From the NCBI RefSeq assembly GCF_000525875.1, contig NZ_AODF01000010.1, forward strand, positions 1-64,000: DNA of 64,000 nucleotides, read 5' to 3'. Each line of letters begins with the position of its first letter. Position 1 is the first letter of the stretch. A program made the translations under genes and the position numbers. Below are positions 49,030 to 58,445 of this stretch, in pieces. This DNA is from Listeria floridensis FSL S10-1187. GTDB lineage: Bacteria > Bacillota > Bacilli > Lactobacillales > Listeriaceae. The notes under the pieces were generated by a model, which was not told where the DNA came from, searched no databases, and saw only the letters and a program-made list of their open reading frames with translations.

Positions 49030-49997
49030 CTTGTTTACCTCGTTCTTTTACAAAAATATCTTGTTTCCTGCCGTTATAGCTTTCGGCAAAGTAAAGCGGT
49101 CTTTGTTTTACTTCTTGGAAAATTCGTCCCAAGTATTCCCCAATAATCCCGATGCTGATCAGCTGAACGCCGCCAAGAAATAATAAGATGATCATTAATG
49201 ACGGAAAGCCGCTCGTATCACTTCCGTAAAGCAACGTTCGGATAAAAAGATAGATCATGTAAATAAAGGCAACGGCAGATATGATAAACCCAGTAAAGGT
49301 TGAAAGCCGAAGCGGAAAAGTCGTATAGGAAGTAATTCCTTCCATCGCTAAGCTGACTAGCGAACGATAGCTCCATTTTGACTCTCCTGAAAACCGCGGT
49401 GCTGCATCGAATTCCACTTCAATTTTTTTTAAAACCAATCCAATTATAAAGTCCTTTTGTATAACGCTGAGTTTCGCGCAAATTCCGAAGCGCATCAATA
49501 GCCCGTCGGTCAAGTAGCCGAAAATCTCCTGCATCAGGCAAAACTGGAATGCGAGAAAGCTTTTGTAAAATTTTGTAATAACACTTCGATGTTGCCTTTT
49601 TCAAAAAGCGTTCTCCTTCGCGGTGATTTCGCTTTGCATAAACATCCTCATAACCTAGTTCCCACAGCTCAAGCATTTTGAGAATCACTTCAGGCGGATG
49701 CTGCAAATCGGCATCCATGGTAACTAACGCATCCCCTTTTGCATAGTCAAACCCTGCCGCCATTGCGATTTCTTTTCCATAATTGCGCGATAAATCCACC
49801 ACTGATACACGTTCATCGTTCTCCCGCAAATTCTCTATTTCGGCAAGCGTTCCATCTTTACTCCCATCATTGATGAACAGTAGCTCAAATTGATAATTCA
49901 CTGAAACCTTGTCCATTACTTCAACAACTCGCTGATAGAGCGATTGAATCATGGCTTCTTCATTGTAAGCTGGAACAGAGATCGTAATAAGTTTCAA
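49019..49997 (-). CDS. Polyprenyl-phosphate glycosyltransferase, GT2 (frameshift)
   Basis: A GtrB/CsbB/YkoT-type enzyme that loads a sugar onto undecaprenyl phosphate. The N-terminal GT-A domain has ISVPAYNEEAMI, FINDGSKDGT, SRNYGKEIAMAAG and the metal-binding MDADLQHPPEV; the C-terminal part has two membrane helices. The frame breaks in a T8 run (49423-49430); removing one base gives WIGFKKIEVEFDAAPRFSGESKW, about 325 aa. TTG start with AGGAGG 11 bases upstream. In L. monocytogenes a similar gene lies beside gtcA between rpmE and rho; that site is empty in this window. Confidence 0.88.
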
Positions 49998-50505
49998 AAT
50001 AAAGAATTCCTCCTTTTTCTTTCAAAACCCCTCCCTCAAAATATCCATTCATAGTTTAGCACAGAACACAACTCAGATTGTAGTGTTTTTATCACACCTA
50101 AGCAGAAAAATCACTTTTTTTTAAACTTAGTTCAAAAATTAGACATTAAATAGTCTCCTTGCCGAAAATCAAATTTTCTCATTTCACTATTGACGCATTC
50201 TATCCAATCCGTTAACGTTGAAGTAAGAAGATTTTGCAAAGATGAAAACCGCGAATAGATCCCGAACTCGAGAACATAAACAGTCATTATCAAAAAATTA
50301 TCGCCGGAATGTCCCCTTTCAATCCCGCTAAATAAAACTTGCAAATTGAACAGCTGATTTAGTCCGAGTCCATATAAGCATCCAGCTCTATTGCGTCGTA
50401 AATTTTTGCTCTGAGCTTATAAAACAGAGATTTTAGCGCACGATTTAACATCACAAAGCGGCATATGTCCACACAAAAACTGCACTACCGCAACAAGGAG
50501 GAACT
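49998..50505. other. Long intergenic region, no supported gene
   Basis: A 70-codon minus-strand frame (50132-50344) with a poor start and an upstream 33-codon frame with no ribosome site are the only coding hints; neither resembles a known family. The region may hold promoters for the divergent neighbours and decayed sequence. Confidence 0.4.
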
Positions 50506-51154
50506 ATGATTACTTACCTAAATCGCATTAGGAAGCCAAAACCGAAACTAAAACAATTGGAAAAAATTGGTATCTTCGCTTTGCATAACACTTTTCGGAA
50601 TTCTATCCGGAACATTATCTAAATTTTTAGATAACATACCAACTAACGAATTACCTTCCTTGCTTGAAACTTTGGATATAAGAAACTTTCTTGGCGGCTT
50701 TGCAATCTGGCTTTTTATCGCCTTATGCGTATCCATTTATAGCCGTTCTCCTTTCCAAGCCGCGCTTCATGTTTTCCTATTTTTCATTGGAATGGTTGGA
50801 AGTTACTATCTCTACTCTCATTACATTGCTGGATTTTTCCCGCAATCCTATGCGCTAATTTGGATTGGTCTTACGGCTTTATCTCCATTTCTGGGATATA
50901 TTTGCTGGTACGCTTCTGGAAACGGAACATTTGCTATTCTCCTCTCCGCCGGAATACTTTCCGTCTTTATAAATACCGCATTCGCTTACGGAGCCGGATA
51001 TATAGATCTAAAATCCGAGTTAGAGCTATTCGTGCTAATTTTAAGCCTAATCGTCTTGCGTCGCCGTTCAATCAAAGAAATGATTCTTCTTGTTGTCCTA
51101 GCTTGCCTCTTTGCTATTCTCTTCCGCTTTATCAGCCCATTCCAGTTTTGGTAA
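50506..51154 (+). CDS. DUF6518-type membrane protein (N-terminal frameshift)
   Basis: About 215 aa with six hydrophobic segments. I recognise the general DUF6518 pattern (GNIPTNE-like early loop, IWLFIALCVSIYSRSP, GSYYLYSHYIAGFFP, WYASGNGTFA) but no function. The ATG at 50506 has an AGGAGG site four bases upstream. An A6 run at 50561-50566 breaks the frame; removing one base joins MITYLNRIRKPK...QLEK to LVSSLCITLFG. Plus strand, convergent with the oppA-like gene. Confidence 0.75.
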
Positions 51155-51165
51155 TCCACATTGCA

Positions 51166-51199
51166 AAAACCCGCTCGATCAGCTGATCGAGCGGGTTTT
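51166..51199. terminator. Bidirectional terminator, perfect 34-bp palindrome
   Basis: AAAACCCGCTCGATCAG and its exact complement follow each other with no gap. A and T ends on both sides let it serve the DUF6518 gene and the oppA-like gene. Confidence 0.9.
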
Positions 51200-51202
51200 C
51201 GC

Positions 51203-52865
51203 TTATTTCTTATACATCCATTTATAATTTTCAGCACCGATCGGATAAGCGATGTAATCCTTCAAACTATCCTTCGAAAGATAGCCACGTCCCCCTTGAT
51301 AAAGCGGAATCAAGACTGCATTATCCTTCAACAGAATCCGCTCCGCAGAAAGTAACGCATCAAACCGCGCATTGGCTTCGCCCGCCAGTTTTCCTTTCGC
51401 GCTAAGCACAAGTTCATCATATTTCGCATTTGAAAACCCAGTGTGGTTACCTGGACTTCCCGTTAAGAACAAATTCAAATACGTCAGCGGGTCCTGATAA
51501 TCGCCGCCCCAGCCGCCGAGCAAGAGTTCAAAATCTTGAGTGACATCTGCTTTAAAACTGACCTGCGTAGGTACATTTTTAAGCTTCACAGTAAGCCCTG
51601 GCAAATTTGTTTCTAGCTCATTTTGAATAAACTCTGTCTGCTTCTTAATCAGCGACGTATCGCCCGCCGTAAGCGTCAAAGTTAGTTCCTTTTTGCCCAG
51701 TTCCCTAAGCCCTTTTTCAAAATAGGCTTTTGCCGCTTCCTTATCATAAGGAATCAAAGAACCATTCAATTTGCGGAAATCCTCTCCATTTGCTGGACTG
51801 AACATGATTCCACCGGGAACAGCTCCGTCAAGCGGTTTTGAACCATTTGCAAGCAGTGTATCCACAAGTCCCGATTTATTGATTGCCATCGCAAGACCGC
51901 GTCTGATATTAAGGTTAGCCAGATCCGTTTTCTCGCCGTCTTTTCCTTGATTCATTTTCATATAAACCGAACGCCCAGTTGTCATTTCATGAAACTCTTT
52001 GTCTTTCTTAAACTGCTTCACAAAATCACCATCAAGCTCAATCCGATCAAGTTTTCCCGTATTATATAAATTTAATGCCGCATTCGTATCTTTTACGACC
52101 GTCACATGGATTTTCTTTGCTTTCACATTTTTTTCATCCCAGTAAGTCGGATTTTTCACGTAATCATAACTGAGTTTCGTGCTATCCCAATTTTTAAGTA
52201 GGTATGGGCCGTTCGATAGAATCGTTTCACTATTCGTTCCATAACGATCGCCCGCCTTTTTCATTTGCGCTTCTTTTTGCGGGAAAAACGTCCCCGTTGT
52301 GAGTAGTTCCTTAAAAATCGGCACTGGGTTTTCCAAATCAATTTGGAGTTTTTTCTCACCAAGCGCCTTTATCCCGAGCATATCTGGGTCAAGTTTTCCC
52401 TTTAAAATTTGTGTGGCATTTTTGACTACCTCTTCCATTTGCGGCCCGTACGCTGCTGCCGTATTTGGATCGACGACTTTCTTCCACGCATATTCAAAAT
52501 CCGCCGCCGTAACAGGACTGCCATCCGACCATTTCGCATCCTCGCGAATCTCAAAAACAAAAGTCTTACCACCATTTGTCACTTTTGGCTCTGCTTTTGC
52601 CATCGCAAGTTCAGGTTTTCCTTCTTTATCAAGTCGATAAAGCCCCTCAAAAATCTGATTCACCACACGAAAACTGACACTGTTATCCGCTGTGATTGGA
52701 TTGACACTTGGCACCGCACTTGTTTCCATGATATTGACTGTTTTACTCTGTTCTTTTTTTTGCGCTGTCTTCCTTGCTCGTATCAGAGCCGCTCCCACAT
52801 GCTGCGAGCAGTGCCAAACTAACCACAAAACCTTGAGCTAAAACATTTCTCACCTTTTTCCGCAA
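51203..52865 (-). CDS. Oligopeptide ABC transporter substrate-binding lipoprotein (frameshift)
   Basis: An extracytoplasmic peptide-binding protein of the OppA/DppE family (SBP_bac_5). The true N-terminus is MRKKVRNVLAQGF followed by a hydrophobic segment and the lipobox LAAC, then a Ser/Asp-rich linker. A T8 run at 52754-52761 is one base too long and breaks the frame after the linker; removing it joins SAKKEQSKTVNIM. The body shows ADNSVSFRVVNQIFEGLYR, DAKWSDGSPVTAADFEYAWK and LSNGPYLLKNW. About 553 aa. No permease or ATPase genes lie beside it, so it must work with a transporter encoded elsewhere. TTG start with AGGAGGAG upstream. Confidence 0.92.
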
Positions 52866-52919
52866 TATTTCTCCTCCTTTTGTGCTTCATTCTCCTTTTT
52901 GGAAGCGCTTTTCCCGCAC

Positions 52920-52971
52920 AATAAAAAAAGACGGGAGACTGCAAAAAATCTAGTGCAGGTCTTCCGTCTTT
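52920..52971 (-). terminator. Terminator-type hairpin at the start of the oppA-like leader
   Basis: AAAGACGG..AGAC-CTGCA pairs with TGCAG-TCT..CCGTCTTT (52927-52971), followed by TTTTTTT on the minus strand. It lies after the DUF1648 gene stop, so it can end that transcript, but a promoter directly upstream (52973-53001) places the oppA-like transcript start inside the 5' arm. Confidence 0.75.
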
Positions 52972-52972
52972 C

Positions 52973-53001
52973 ATTATAGTATCAACTGTATCTATTGTAA
53001 A
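52973..53001 (-). promoter_or_regulatory. Promoter of the oppA-like gene
   Basis: TTTACA and a perfect TATAAT are 17 bp apart on the minus strand. The leader to the TTG start would be about 100 nt. A weak cre-like palindrome (GGAAGCGCTTTTCC, 52901-52914) lies between hairpin and gene. Confidence 0.65.
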
Positions 53002-53019
53002 TAAAAACTGTGTTATTTA

Positions 53020-53634
53020 TTACTTTTTATTCAAGTAAAATCCAGAACCGACTACAATAATACACATTAAAGCAAACATAGTTATCATAAAGTAGCTTGG
53101 ATCATTTTTCATAAAAACGGCAAGAATCAAACAAGCCGAGCCAAACATACTGAGTGTAATGATCGTGATTTTTTTCCAAAGATTTTTTAAATAAGCATCT
53201 GCTTTTTTAAAGCCGACCAGCCGCAAAAATAAGAATACTTTTTTTGAATACATTAAGTATGCAGCGACAAGCAGCGACAATGAACCGGCGGAAAGTAACG
53301 CAAAGCGTCCAGTCGGTATCTCGTAACCGAGTCCGTATGCAATAATCGAGAGTTGAACAATCGAAAGGAGCACGAGCAGTAGGCGGAAACAATATTCAAA
53401 CTCCAATCTACTTTCTTCCTTCACTTTTTCCTTGCCATAATATTCTGTTCCGGTGAACATCACCATTAAAAACGGAATCATGACAAGACCTAGCCATTTT
53501 TGGATAAACATATCTGGGGAGAAATCACTGCCGAAGTGAACGGCCAGCTCTGTCGGAAGTAGCGGATAACAAATTAGCGAGACCGCTACAGTCATAAAAA
53601 TCACCATACTTGGAAACACTCCGACTTTTCTCAT
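53020..53634 (-). CDS. DUF1648-containing membrane protein
   Basis: About 204 aa with five or six predicted helices. The early loop PLLPTELAVHFGSDFSPDMFIQKW is the DUF1648 signature, also found in SdpI-type immunity proteins and GntR-linked YwaF-like proteins. No partner toxin or regulator gene is adjacent. Function unknown. I chose the ATG at 53634; a GTG three codons earlier is possible. Confidence 0.75.
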   Translation of the reverse strand: MRKVGVFPSMVIFMTVAVSLICYPLLPTELAVHFGSDFSPDMFIQKWLGLVMIPFLMVMFTGTEYYGKEKVKEESRLEFEYCFRLLLVLLSIVQLSIIAYGLGYEIPTGRFALLSAGSLSLLVAAYLMYSKKVFLFLRLVGFKKADAYLKNLWKKITIITLSMFGSACLILAVFMKNDPSYFMITMFALMCIIVVGSGFYLNKK

Positions 53635-53660
53635 TCTCCTCACCCTCCTACTTTTAAAAA

Positions 53661-54293
53661 TTAATTTAAAAGCTTAGCGAGGTCTTCCCGACTTTCAGCT
53701 AGTCTGATGTTCTCCATTTCATCCAGTTGCTTTTTCGTCTCTTCGTAGCCGCTCGGAGAAAGCGCACGCGTAGCCTTTAAATAGACAATGACTTGGAAAC
53801 CGGCTTTTTCCAGCTGAAGTACCGTTGTCTTCACACAAAAATCAAAAGCCAGCCCTCCTACTACAACAACTTCCACATCGTGCTGCTTTAAAAATTCAAT
53901 TACACCTGTAGACAAATCTTCCTTGATATCATGATAACAAGCACCATATGGATGGAGATCTGGTTCCATCCCTTTCCAAACAAAATAATCATAGTTGATA
54001 GGAGCTGGGAGACCCTCAAGTAATTCAAACCCTTTCGTTCCCGGTTCACAGTGCCTCACCCAAGTCAGATCTGCATTGGGATAATCCAGCGGGCGAAGCA
54101 TCTCTTCCGGCCGATCGACCACCCACACCGCATTTGCCGGATGTGCATCCTTGCTCCCAATCCGAATTTCCCCAAGCGTTGCCATAAATTCAAGCTCAGG
54201 AACAATTTCTTCCGCTTCCGGAACCGGTAGCTCATTTGGACATACGGGACTAAAACCATTTTGTGCATCTACATCAAATGTTGCAATCTTCAT
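53661..54293 (-). CDS. Isochorismatase-fold cysteine hydrolase (nicotinamidase-like)
   Basis: A 210-aa protein with the catalytic triad of this fold: Asp in FDVDAQNGF, Lys in FVWKGMEPDLHPYG and Cys in GLAFDFCVKTTVLQL. A DAHP segment carries possible metal ligands, as in nicotinamidase PncA, which turns nicotinamide into nicotinate for NAD salvage. The insert after the Lys differs from well-known PncA proteins, so substrate is not certain. It ends two bases from the DHFR-like gene, so the two form a unit. Confidence 0.8.
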   Translation of the reverse strand: MKIATFDVDAQNGFSPVCPNELPVPEAEEIVPELEFMATLGEIRIGSKDAHPANAVWVVDRPEEMLRPLDYPNADLTWVRHCEPGTKGFELLEGLPAPINYDYFVWKGMEPDLHPYGACYHDIKEDLSTGVIEFLKQHDVEVVVVGGLAFDFCVKTTVLQLEKAGFQVIVYLKATRALSPSGYEETKKQLDEMENIRLAESREDLAKLLN

Positions 54294-54295
54294 TC

Positions 54296-54820
54296 TTATT
54301 CCTCCAAATTTTTGTAAGTTAATTGTGCAAATTGACCATATTGCGCGACTTCCTCAAGCTCGAGCAAATGACGACTGTCCGATTCAAATAGCGGAATTCC
54401 ACCACCCAAAATAACCGGTGCAATTGTGATCACAAATTTATCAATCGCCTTTTCCTTTAAAAACTCTTTGACCAGTTCAGCTCCGCCGACAAGCCAAATA
54501 TTTGTGCTTTCAATTTCATCCAGCCACTTTCGAATATTCCCTGAAACAAAATCGGCATACTCGTCAGCAGTCTGTGCTTTTTTCCGTGAAAAAACATAGA
54601 CATTTTTCTTACTATAGGGGAACGTATCCGTTAACGAAAAAATCTGCTGATAAGTGGTGCGCCCCATCACAACCGTATCGACATTCTCAAGAAAAGCTGC
54701 ATAGCCGGCATCATCTTCACGTTCGAACGCTTCGAGCCAAGCTACACTGCCGAGCTCATCGGCGATATAACCGTCTAAACTTGCCGCAATATAGAGCGAA
54801 ACATGTTTTTCATCCGCCAT
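54296..54820 (-). CDS. RibD C-terminal/dihydrofolate reductase family protein
   Basis: About 174 aa with the NADPH-binding fold shared by DHFR and RibD reductase: VSLYIAASLDGYIA, VVMGRTTYQQI, IWLVGGAELVKEFL and PVILGGGIPLF. Such stand-alone proteins (YyaP/YwjB type) are common in Listeria and have no assigned reaction. Upstream neighbour in the same unit as the cysteine hydrolase. Confidence 0.85.
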   Translation of the reverse strand: MADEKHVSLYIAASLDGYIADELGSVAWLEAFEREDDAGYAAFLENVDTVVMGRTTYQQIFSLTDTFPYSKKNVYVFSRKKAQTADEYADFVSGNIRKWLDEIESTNIWLVGGAELVKEFLKEKAIDKFVITIAPVILGGGIPLFESDSRHLLELEEVAQYGQFAQLTYKNLEE

Positions 54821-54904
54821 CTTGATCAAATCCCTTCAAAAACAGATTTCTAGCACTTCTTACGTCCTTTATTCCCCGATATTTTAGAAATCAAGCCTTT
54901 TTTT

Positions 54905-54953
54905 TGAAAAAAAACAACAAAAGTCTGCCTTGGAATAGTCCGAGGCAGACTTT
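54905..54953 (-). terminator. Terminator after the 86-aa protein gene
   Basis: AAAGTCTGCCTCGG with its near complement (54920-54952) followed by a T-rich tract on the minus strand. Confidence 0.85.
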
Positions 54954-54961
54954 AAAATTGA

Positions 54962-55222
54962 TCAGCTTTTTTCGTCAAGCAAATCACGGTCGCTAAACTT
55001 AACTTTCGCTTCATATTCCGGTGTTTTCCATTTCAGTTTGCGTCCGCCACTTTTTTCTTCCTTGTCAAACAGCATGGTGCAGCCTTTCCTTAGAAGTGGA
55101 ATTGCGAGTATCACACCGATCAGCGTGAGCAGTGCAATAAAACCAATGAAAATCAAACTGATACTTGCTACCGCCACAAAAGCTTTCTTAAGAAAATGTC
55201 CAAAATCAAAACTTTCTTCCAT
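54962..55222 (-). CDS. Small membrane protein, 86 aa
   Basis: One long hydrophobic segment (about residues 10-45, probably two helices), then a basic cytoplasmic tail with KWKTPEYEAKVKFSDRDLLDEKS. I chose the ATG at 55222 with GGGGAGC seven bases upstream. No family recognised with confidence. Confidence 0.65.
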   Translation of the reverse strand: MEESFDFGHFLKKAFVAVASISLIFIGFIALLTLIGVILAIPLLRKGCTMLFDKEEKSGGRKLKWKTPEYEAKVKFSDRDLLDEKS

Positions 55223-55286
55223 AAAATCAGCTCCCCGCTCTTTTTGTACTTCAATCATACCATGAAAGCTACGCCAGATGCGACAT

Positions 55287-56108
55287 TTAGCGGCTCAAAA
55301 TCTCCTTGCGTACAAAATCTGCAAGCCCACCTTCATCATTTGTTTTCGTTATAAAATCTGCTTTTTCCTTGGCAGCTTGAATCCCATTTTCCATTGCAAC
55401 ACCGATACCTGCGAGTTCGATCATTCCCGCATCGTTTTCATTATCGCCAAACGCAGCCGTTTCAGCGAGATCAAGATAGCCTCTCTCGGCCAAGTAACGG
55501 AGTCCGTGTGCCTTATCAATTCCTTTGTTCATCACGTCAATCAAGTTTTTTCCGGAGGACATCACAGACAAATCAAATTCCTGTAAGCGTTCCTTCAGTT
55601 TCACCCGCTTCGTATCGTCTTCTTCAACTACTAAAATCTTAAGCGGAAACTCATCATTTTCCATGACATCAAGCGGCGTTTTTGTCAGCGTAATCGGCAC
55701 TTGTTCATTTTCAGGGAGCACCTTATTTTGCTCATTAAAAAAAGCAATTTTCCCTGAATTTGACGGACCTAATATTCGTTTCGTCGTGTACACATGATAA
55801 TCCGCTTCAAATGGCGCAAGCGCTTCAAGCACTGCTGCAATCGTTTCACGCGACATATCGCTTTTAAATAAAATTTCACCCGTTGTAAAATCGCGTACAA
55901 GCCCACCATTACAAGAAATAACTGGCTGTGTGATTTCAAGTTCATGAATAAACGGCAAAATGGCAAGATCGAGCCGCCCCGTTGCTAAAAACAATTTATT
56001 CCCTTCGTTTTGCCAGTCGTGAAGAAGCGCTTTATTCCGTGCTTCAATTGCGTCTCCCTTTGTGACAAGCAGCGTTCCATCCATATCCGTTACAATCGTA
56101 TTAATCAT
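55287..56108 (-). CDS. Cof-type HAD phosphatase
   Basis: A 273-aa HAD hydrolase of the Cof/YwpJ class. The nucleophile motif is TDMDGTLL at residues 7-14, motif II is ISCNGG, motif III includes the lysine in MNKGIDKAHG, and motif IV is AFGDNENDAGMIE. Such enzymes dephosphorylate sugar phosphates or flavin and pyridoxal phosphates; the substrate is not determined. I chose the ATG at 56108 with GAAGGA upstream. Confidence 0.9.
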   Translation of the reverse strand: MINTIVTDMDGTLLVTKGDAIEARNKALLHDWQNEGNKLFLATGRLDLAILPFIHELEITQPVISCNGGLVRDFTTGEILFKSDMSRETIAAVLEALAPFEADYHVYTTKRILGPSNSGKIAFFNEQNKVLPENEQVPITLTKTPLDVMENDEFPLKILVVEEDDTKRVKLKERLQEFDLSVMSSGKNLIDVMNKGIDKAHGLRYLAERGYLDLAETAAFGDNENDAGMIELAGIGVAMENGIQAAKEKADFITKTNDEGGLADFVRKEILSR

Positions 56109-56142
56109 TCTTACACGTCCTTCATTTAAAGAGTCTACCCGC

Positions 56143-56194
56143 ATTATAGCATAAATTGGAAAAGTCACGTTATTTTCCCTATCTATGCTATAAT
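56143..56194. promoter_or_regulatory. Divergent extended -10 promoters
   Basis: TATGCTATAAT occurs on the minus strand at 56143-56153 (toward the HAD gene) and on the plus strand at 56184-56194 (toward the alpha/beta hydrolase). Confidence 0.55.
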
Positions 56195-56228
56195 GGAGCT
56201 GAATTTTCGTCTCTAGGAGGAGTTAGCG

Positions 56229-57085
56229 ATGCGTCTTTTTTTTAAAAATCATTTGTTCCGGATTTTTCCTACTGCTTCTAACCGGCTGCAATGAATCAGA
56301 CACCCTAAATGCGCCGGATGCGGTCGACCTTAGTTCCACTGAGCCGATCATCCTCGTCCATGGCAGCGGCGGAAATGCCCATACCTTCGACGAACTGGCT
56401 GACCGGCTCCTAAACGACTATCAAACCTCAAACGAGCAACTAACCGTGACCGTCAGCTCGAACGGCGAGCTTCATTATATGGGTAAACTGACCAAACAAG
56501 CTAAAAATCCGATTATTGCTGTGGCGTTTGATGACAACCAAGCTCCAATCGAAGAGTGGCGTGACTGGCTGAACATCGCGATTACCGACTTAAAAACCCG
56601 TTTTCACTTCAAGAAACTAAACGGCATCGGCTATTCCAATGGCGGCCTCGCACTCTCGGCCTATGTCCAAAAATATCATGAGACTCCGAATTTCCAAAAG
56701 CTGATCATCCTAGGCGCGCCGTATAATGACTTGGACGAGAAAGACAATGCTGGCGGTGCTGAATTTGACAGCGTACCGCACGAAACCGATATGCTCAAAA
56801 GTTTTCTTAACCGCAAAAAAAAAGAACCCAAGCGGCCTTGAAATGCTTTCAATCGCTGGAAAAACAGCAGAGGATACCTTCAGCGATAGCATTGTCCCGC
56901 TCCGAAGCGCCCTTTCATCCCGCTTGATTTTCGATAACATTCACACTTACATTGAAAAAATTGAAGTCGGCTCAGATGCAGCGCACCAAGCTATTTTCGA
57001 ATCTGACGAAACCGTCAAACTCGTTCACTGGTTTCTCTCCGAATATAGGTCGCCCGAAGAGAAAGTCTACCAAACCGCCAAATAA
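56229..57085 (+). CDS. DUF915-type alpha/beta hydrolase lipoprotein (two frameshifts)
   Basis: A secreted lipoprotein of about 284 aa. The corrected N-terminus MRLFLKIICSGFFLLLLTGC has a lipobox LTGC. The hydrolase domain shows the oxyanion region IILVHGSGGNAHTF and the nucleophile elbow GIGYSNGGLALS, like other DUF915 proteins; the late His is in GSDAAHQAIFE or LVHW. Substrate unknown. Breaks: a T8 run at 56236-56243 and an A9 run at 56815-56823, each one base too long; fixing both gives one frame to 57085. ATG with AGGAGG upstream. Confidence 0.82.
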
Positions 57086-57117
57086 AACAGGAGCTCGCGG
57101 CGCGAGCTCCTGTTTTT
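57084..57117. terminator. Bidirectional terminator between the hydrolase gene and fdhD
   Basis: AAAACAGGAGCTCGCG pairs with CGCGAGCTCCTGTTTT around a minimal loop, with T on both sides. Confidence 0.92.
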
Positions 57118-57120
57118 GCT

Positions 57121-57912
57121 TCACTTCATCAAAATCCGATCAGAGCGTGTATAGATATTCATACTTTCCCCGCGAATGAAACCAACTGCCGTGATTCCCA
57201 GTTCTTGCGCCATTTGAATCGCAAGTTCCGTCGGTGCCGAGCGCGACAAAATAATACCGCATCCAGTTTTTGCTGTTTTAATAAGAATTTCCGATGAAAT
57301 CCGACCGCTGAAAATAATCGCCTTATCTTGAACCTCAATCCCATTGCGCAGACAATATCCATATATTTTATCAAGCGCATTGTGCCGCCCAATATCCATC
57401 CGCGAAAGTAGCACTTCATCAGCCGTGCAAAGTCCAGCATTGTGAACACCGCCTGTTCGCTTGAATGTTTCAGATGCGGCTTCAAATTCATTCATTCTTG
57501 CAAAGATAGCCGGAATTGTTAATGTCGTCTCTGTTTCATTGTAGCTTTCCAGAAGAGATGCATCGGATTGAAAATAAAAATTTTCTCGTGACTTGCCGCA
57601 GCAAGATGTGATGTAGCGTTTGGATCGGTATTTGGCATTGAATTTATTGACGAAATTCGCGCTCACATAGGCGTGGCCAGTCGATTCAATGATTTCAATT
57701 TCATCAATATCCGCGACACCACGGATAACACCTTCGGAAGTCAAAAAGCCAATTACTAAATCTTCCAGATATTCCGGCGTGCAGACAATCGTAACGAGCT
57801 CTTCTTTGTTCACGTAAATTGTAAGTGGGAACTCAACAGCAACAAGTGCCGTTTGATTTTCAAGCCGACCGTTTTCGTAGCGTAGAATCGCTTCTTTTGC
57901 ACTGATTTCCAC
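57121..57912 (-). CDS. fdhD: Formate dehydrogenase accessory sulfurtransferase FdhD
   Basis: FdhD passes sulfur from a cysteine desulfurase to the molybdenum cofactor of formate dehydrogenase, which needs it for activity. The two adjacent cysteines are in ITSCCGKSR; other marks are TPEYLEDLVIGFLTSEGVI, RTGGVHNAGLC, DIGRHNALDKIYG and IIFSGRISSEIL. I chose the GTG at 57912, since GAGGGG lies five bases before it. Third gene after fdhA and the DUF1641 gene. Confidence 0.95.
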   Translation of the reverse strand: MEISAKEAILRYENGRLENQTALVAVEFPLTIYVNKEELVTIVCTPEYLEDLVIGFLTSEGVIRGVADIDEIEIIESTGHAYVSANFVNKFNAKYRSKRYITSCCGKSRENFYFQSDASLLESYNETETTLTIPAIFARMNEFEAASETFKRTGGVHNAGLCTADEVLLSRMDIGRHNALDKIYGYCLRNGIEVQDKAIIFSGRISSEILIKTAKTGCGIILSRSAPTELAIQMAQELGITAVGFIRGESMNIYTRSDRILMK

Positions 57913-57924
57913 AAAATCCCCTCT

Positions 57925-57962
57925 TTTTAAAAAGACCCCCAACTTGTTTCGCGGAGGTCTCT
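57925..57962 (-). terminator. Terminator after the DUF1641 gene
   Basis: AGACCTCC pairs with GGGGGTCT and is followed by TTTTTAAAA on the minus strand. It lies just before fdhD, so fdhD may be partly uncoupled from fdhA. Confidence 0.65.
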
Positions 57963-57968
57963 TATCTG

Positions 57969-58445
57969 TTATTTCAGTCCTTTACCCATTTCCTTCAAGA
58001 ATGTAACGCCATAGCGTAGCGCTCGGTTTACATCTGGATCTTTCATCGCTTTCATCAAACCAAACATCCCGAGAATCGCTTCGTCTTTTGCCGCTTTATC
58101 CGCTTCTTTGGCCGCTTCTTTCACTTGCTTAATCATCGCCTCAGTTTGTTCCGGTTTGGCTTCTGTAAGGAGTTGACCCGTTAGCATCATGTTGTTGATC
58201 GCATTTGTGGTCGGTTCTTTGCGCCACTCATTTAAAAGTGTTTTCGCAATGTCTTCTTTGGCTTTAATCGCACTATTTACAGCATCAAAAGCACCTGCTT
58301 CATGCAGAAGTTTAACAAACTCGAGTACTTCTGTAAAACCCGAATCGCTATCTGCAATACTTGCTTTCAACTCTTTCAGCTGCGCTGCTTCTTGTTCTTC
58401 TTTAGTTGGTGAAACATCACGAATTTTTGAAATCGGTTCAGCCAT
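57969..58445 (-). CDS. DUF1641 protein linked to formate dehydrogenase
   Basis: About 158 aa, mostly helical, with the DUF1641 features LLHEAGAFDAVNSAIKAKEDI and a C-terminal PDVNRALRYGVTFLKEMGKGLK. Orthologues (YjgD/YrhD) are always beside the FdhF-type formate dehydrogenase in Bacillus. Function unknown, perhaps maturation or a small subunit. I chose the ATG at 58445 (MAEPISKI) with AGGAG upstream; it overlaps the fdhA 3' end by 8 bp. Confidence 0.85.
   Translation of the reverse strand: MAEPISKIRDVSPTKEEQEAAQLKELKASIADSDSGFTEVLEFVKLLHEAGAFDAVNSAIKAKEDIAKTLLNEWRKEPTTNAINNMMLTGQLLTEAKPEQTEAMIKQVKEAAKEADKAAKDEAILGMFGLMKAMKDPDVNRALRYGVTFLKEMGKGLK

Noticed and set aside
50132-50344. 70-codon minus-strand frame in the 508-bp gap
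   Set aside because: No ribosome site, a poor start, no recognisable family and no neighbours in the same unit; left as gene-free.
53020-53634. SdpI-type immunity protein of a bacteriocin system
   Set aside because: Only the DUF1648 loop is shared; there is no toxin gene, no regulator and no SdpI C-terminal signature nearby.
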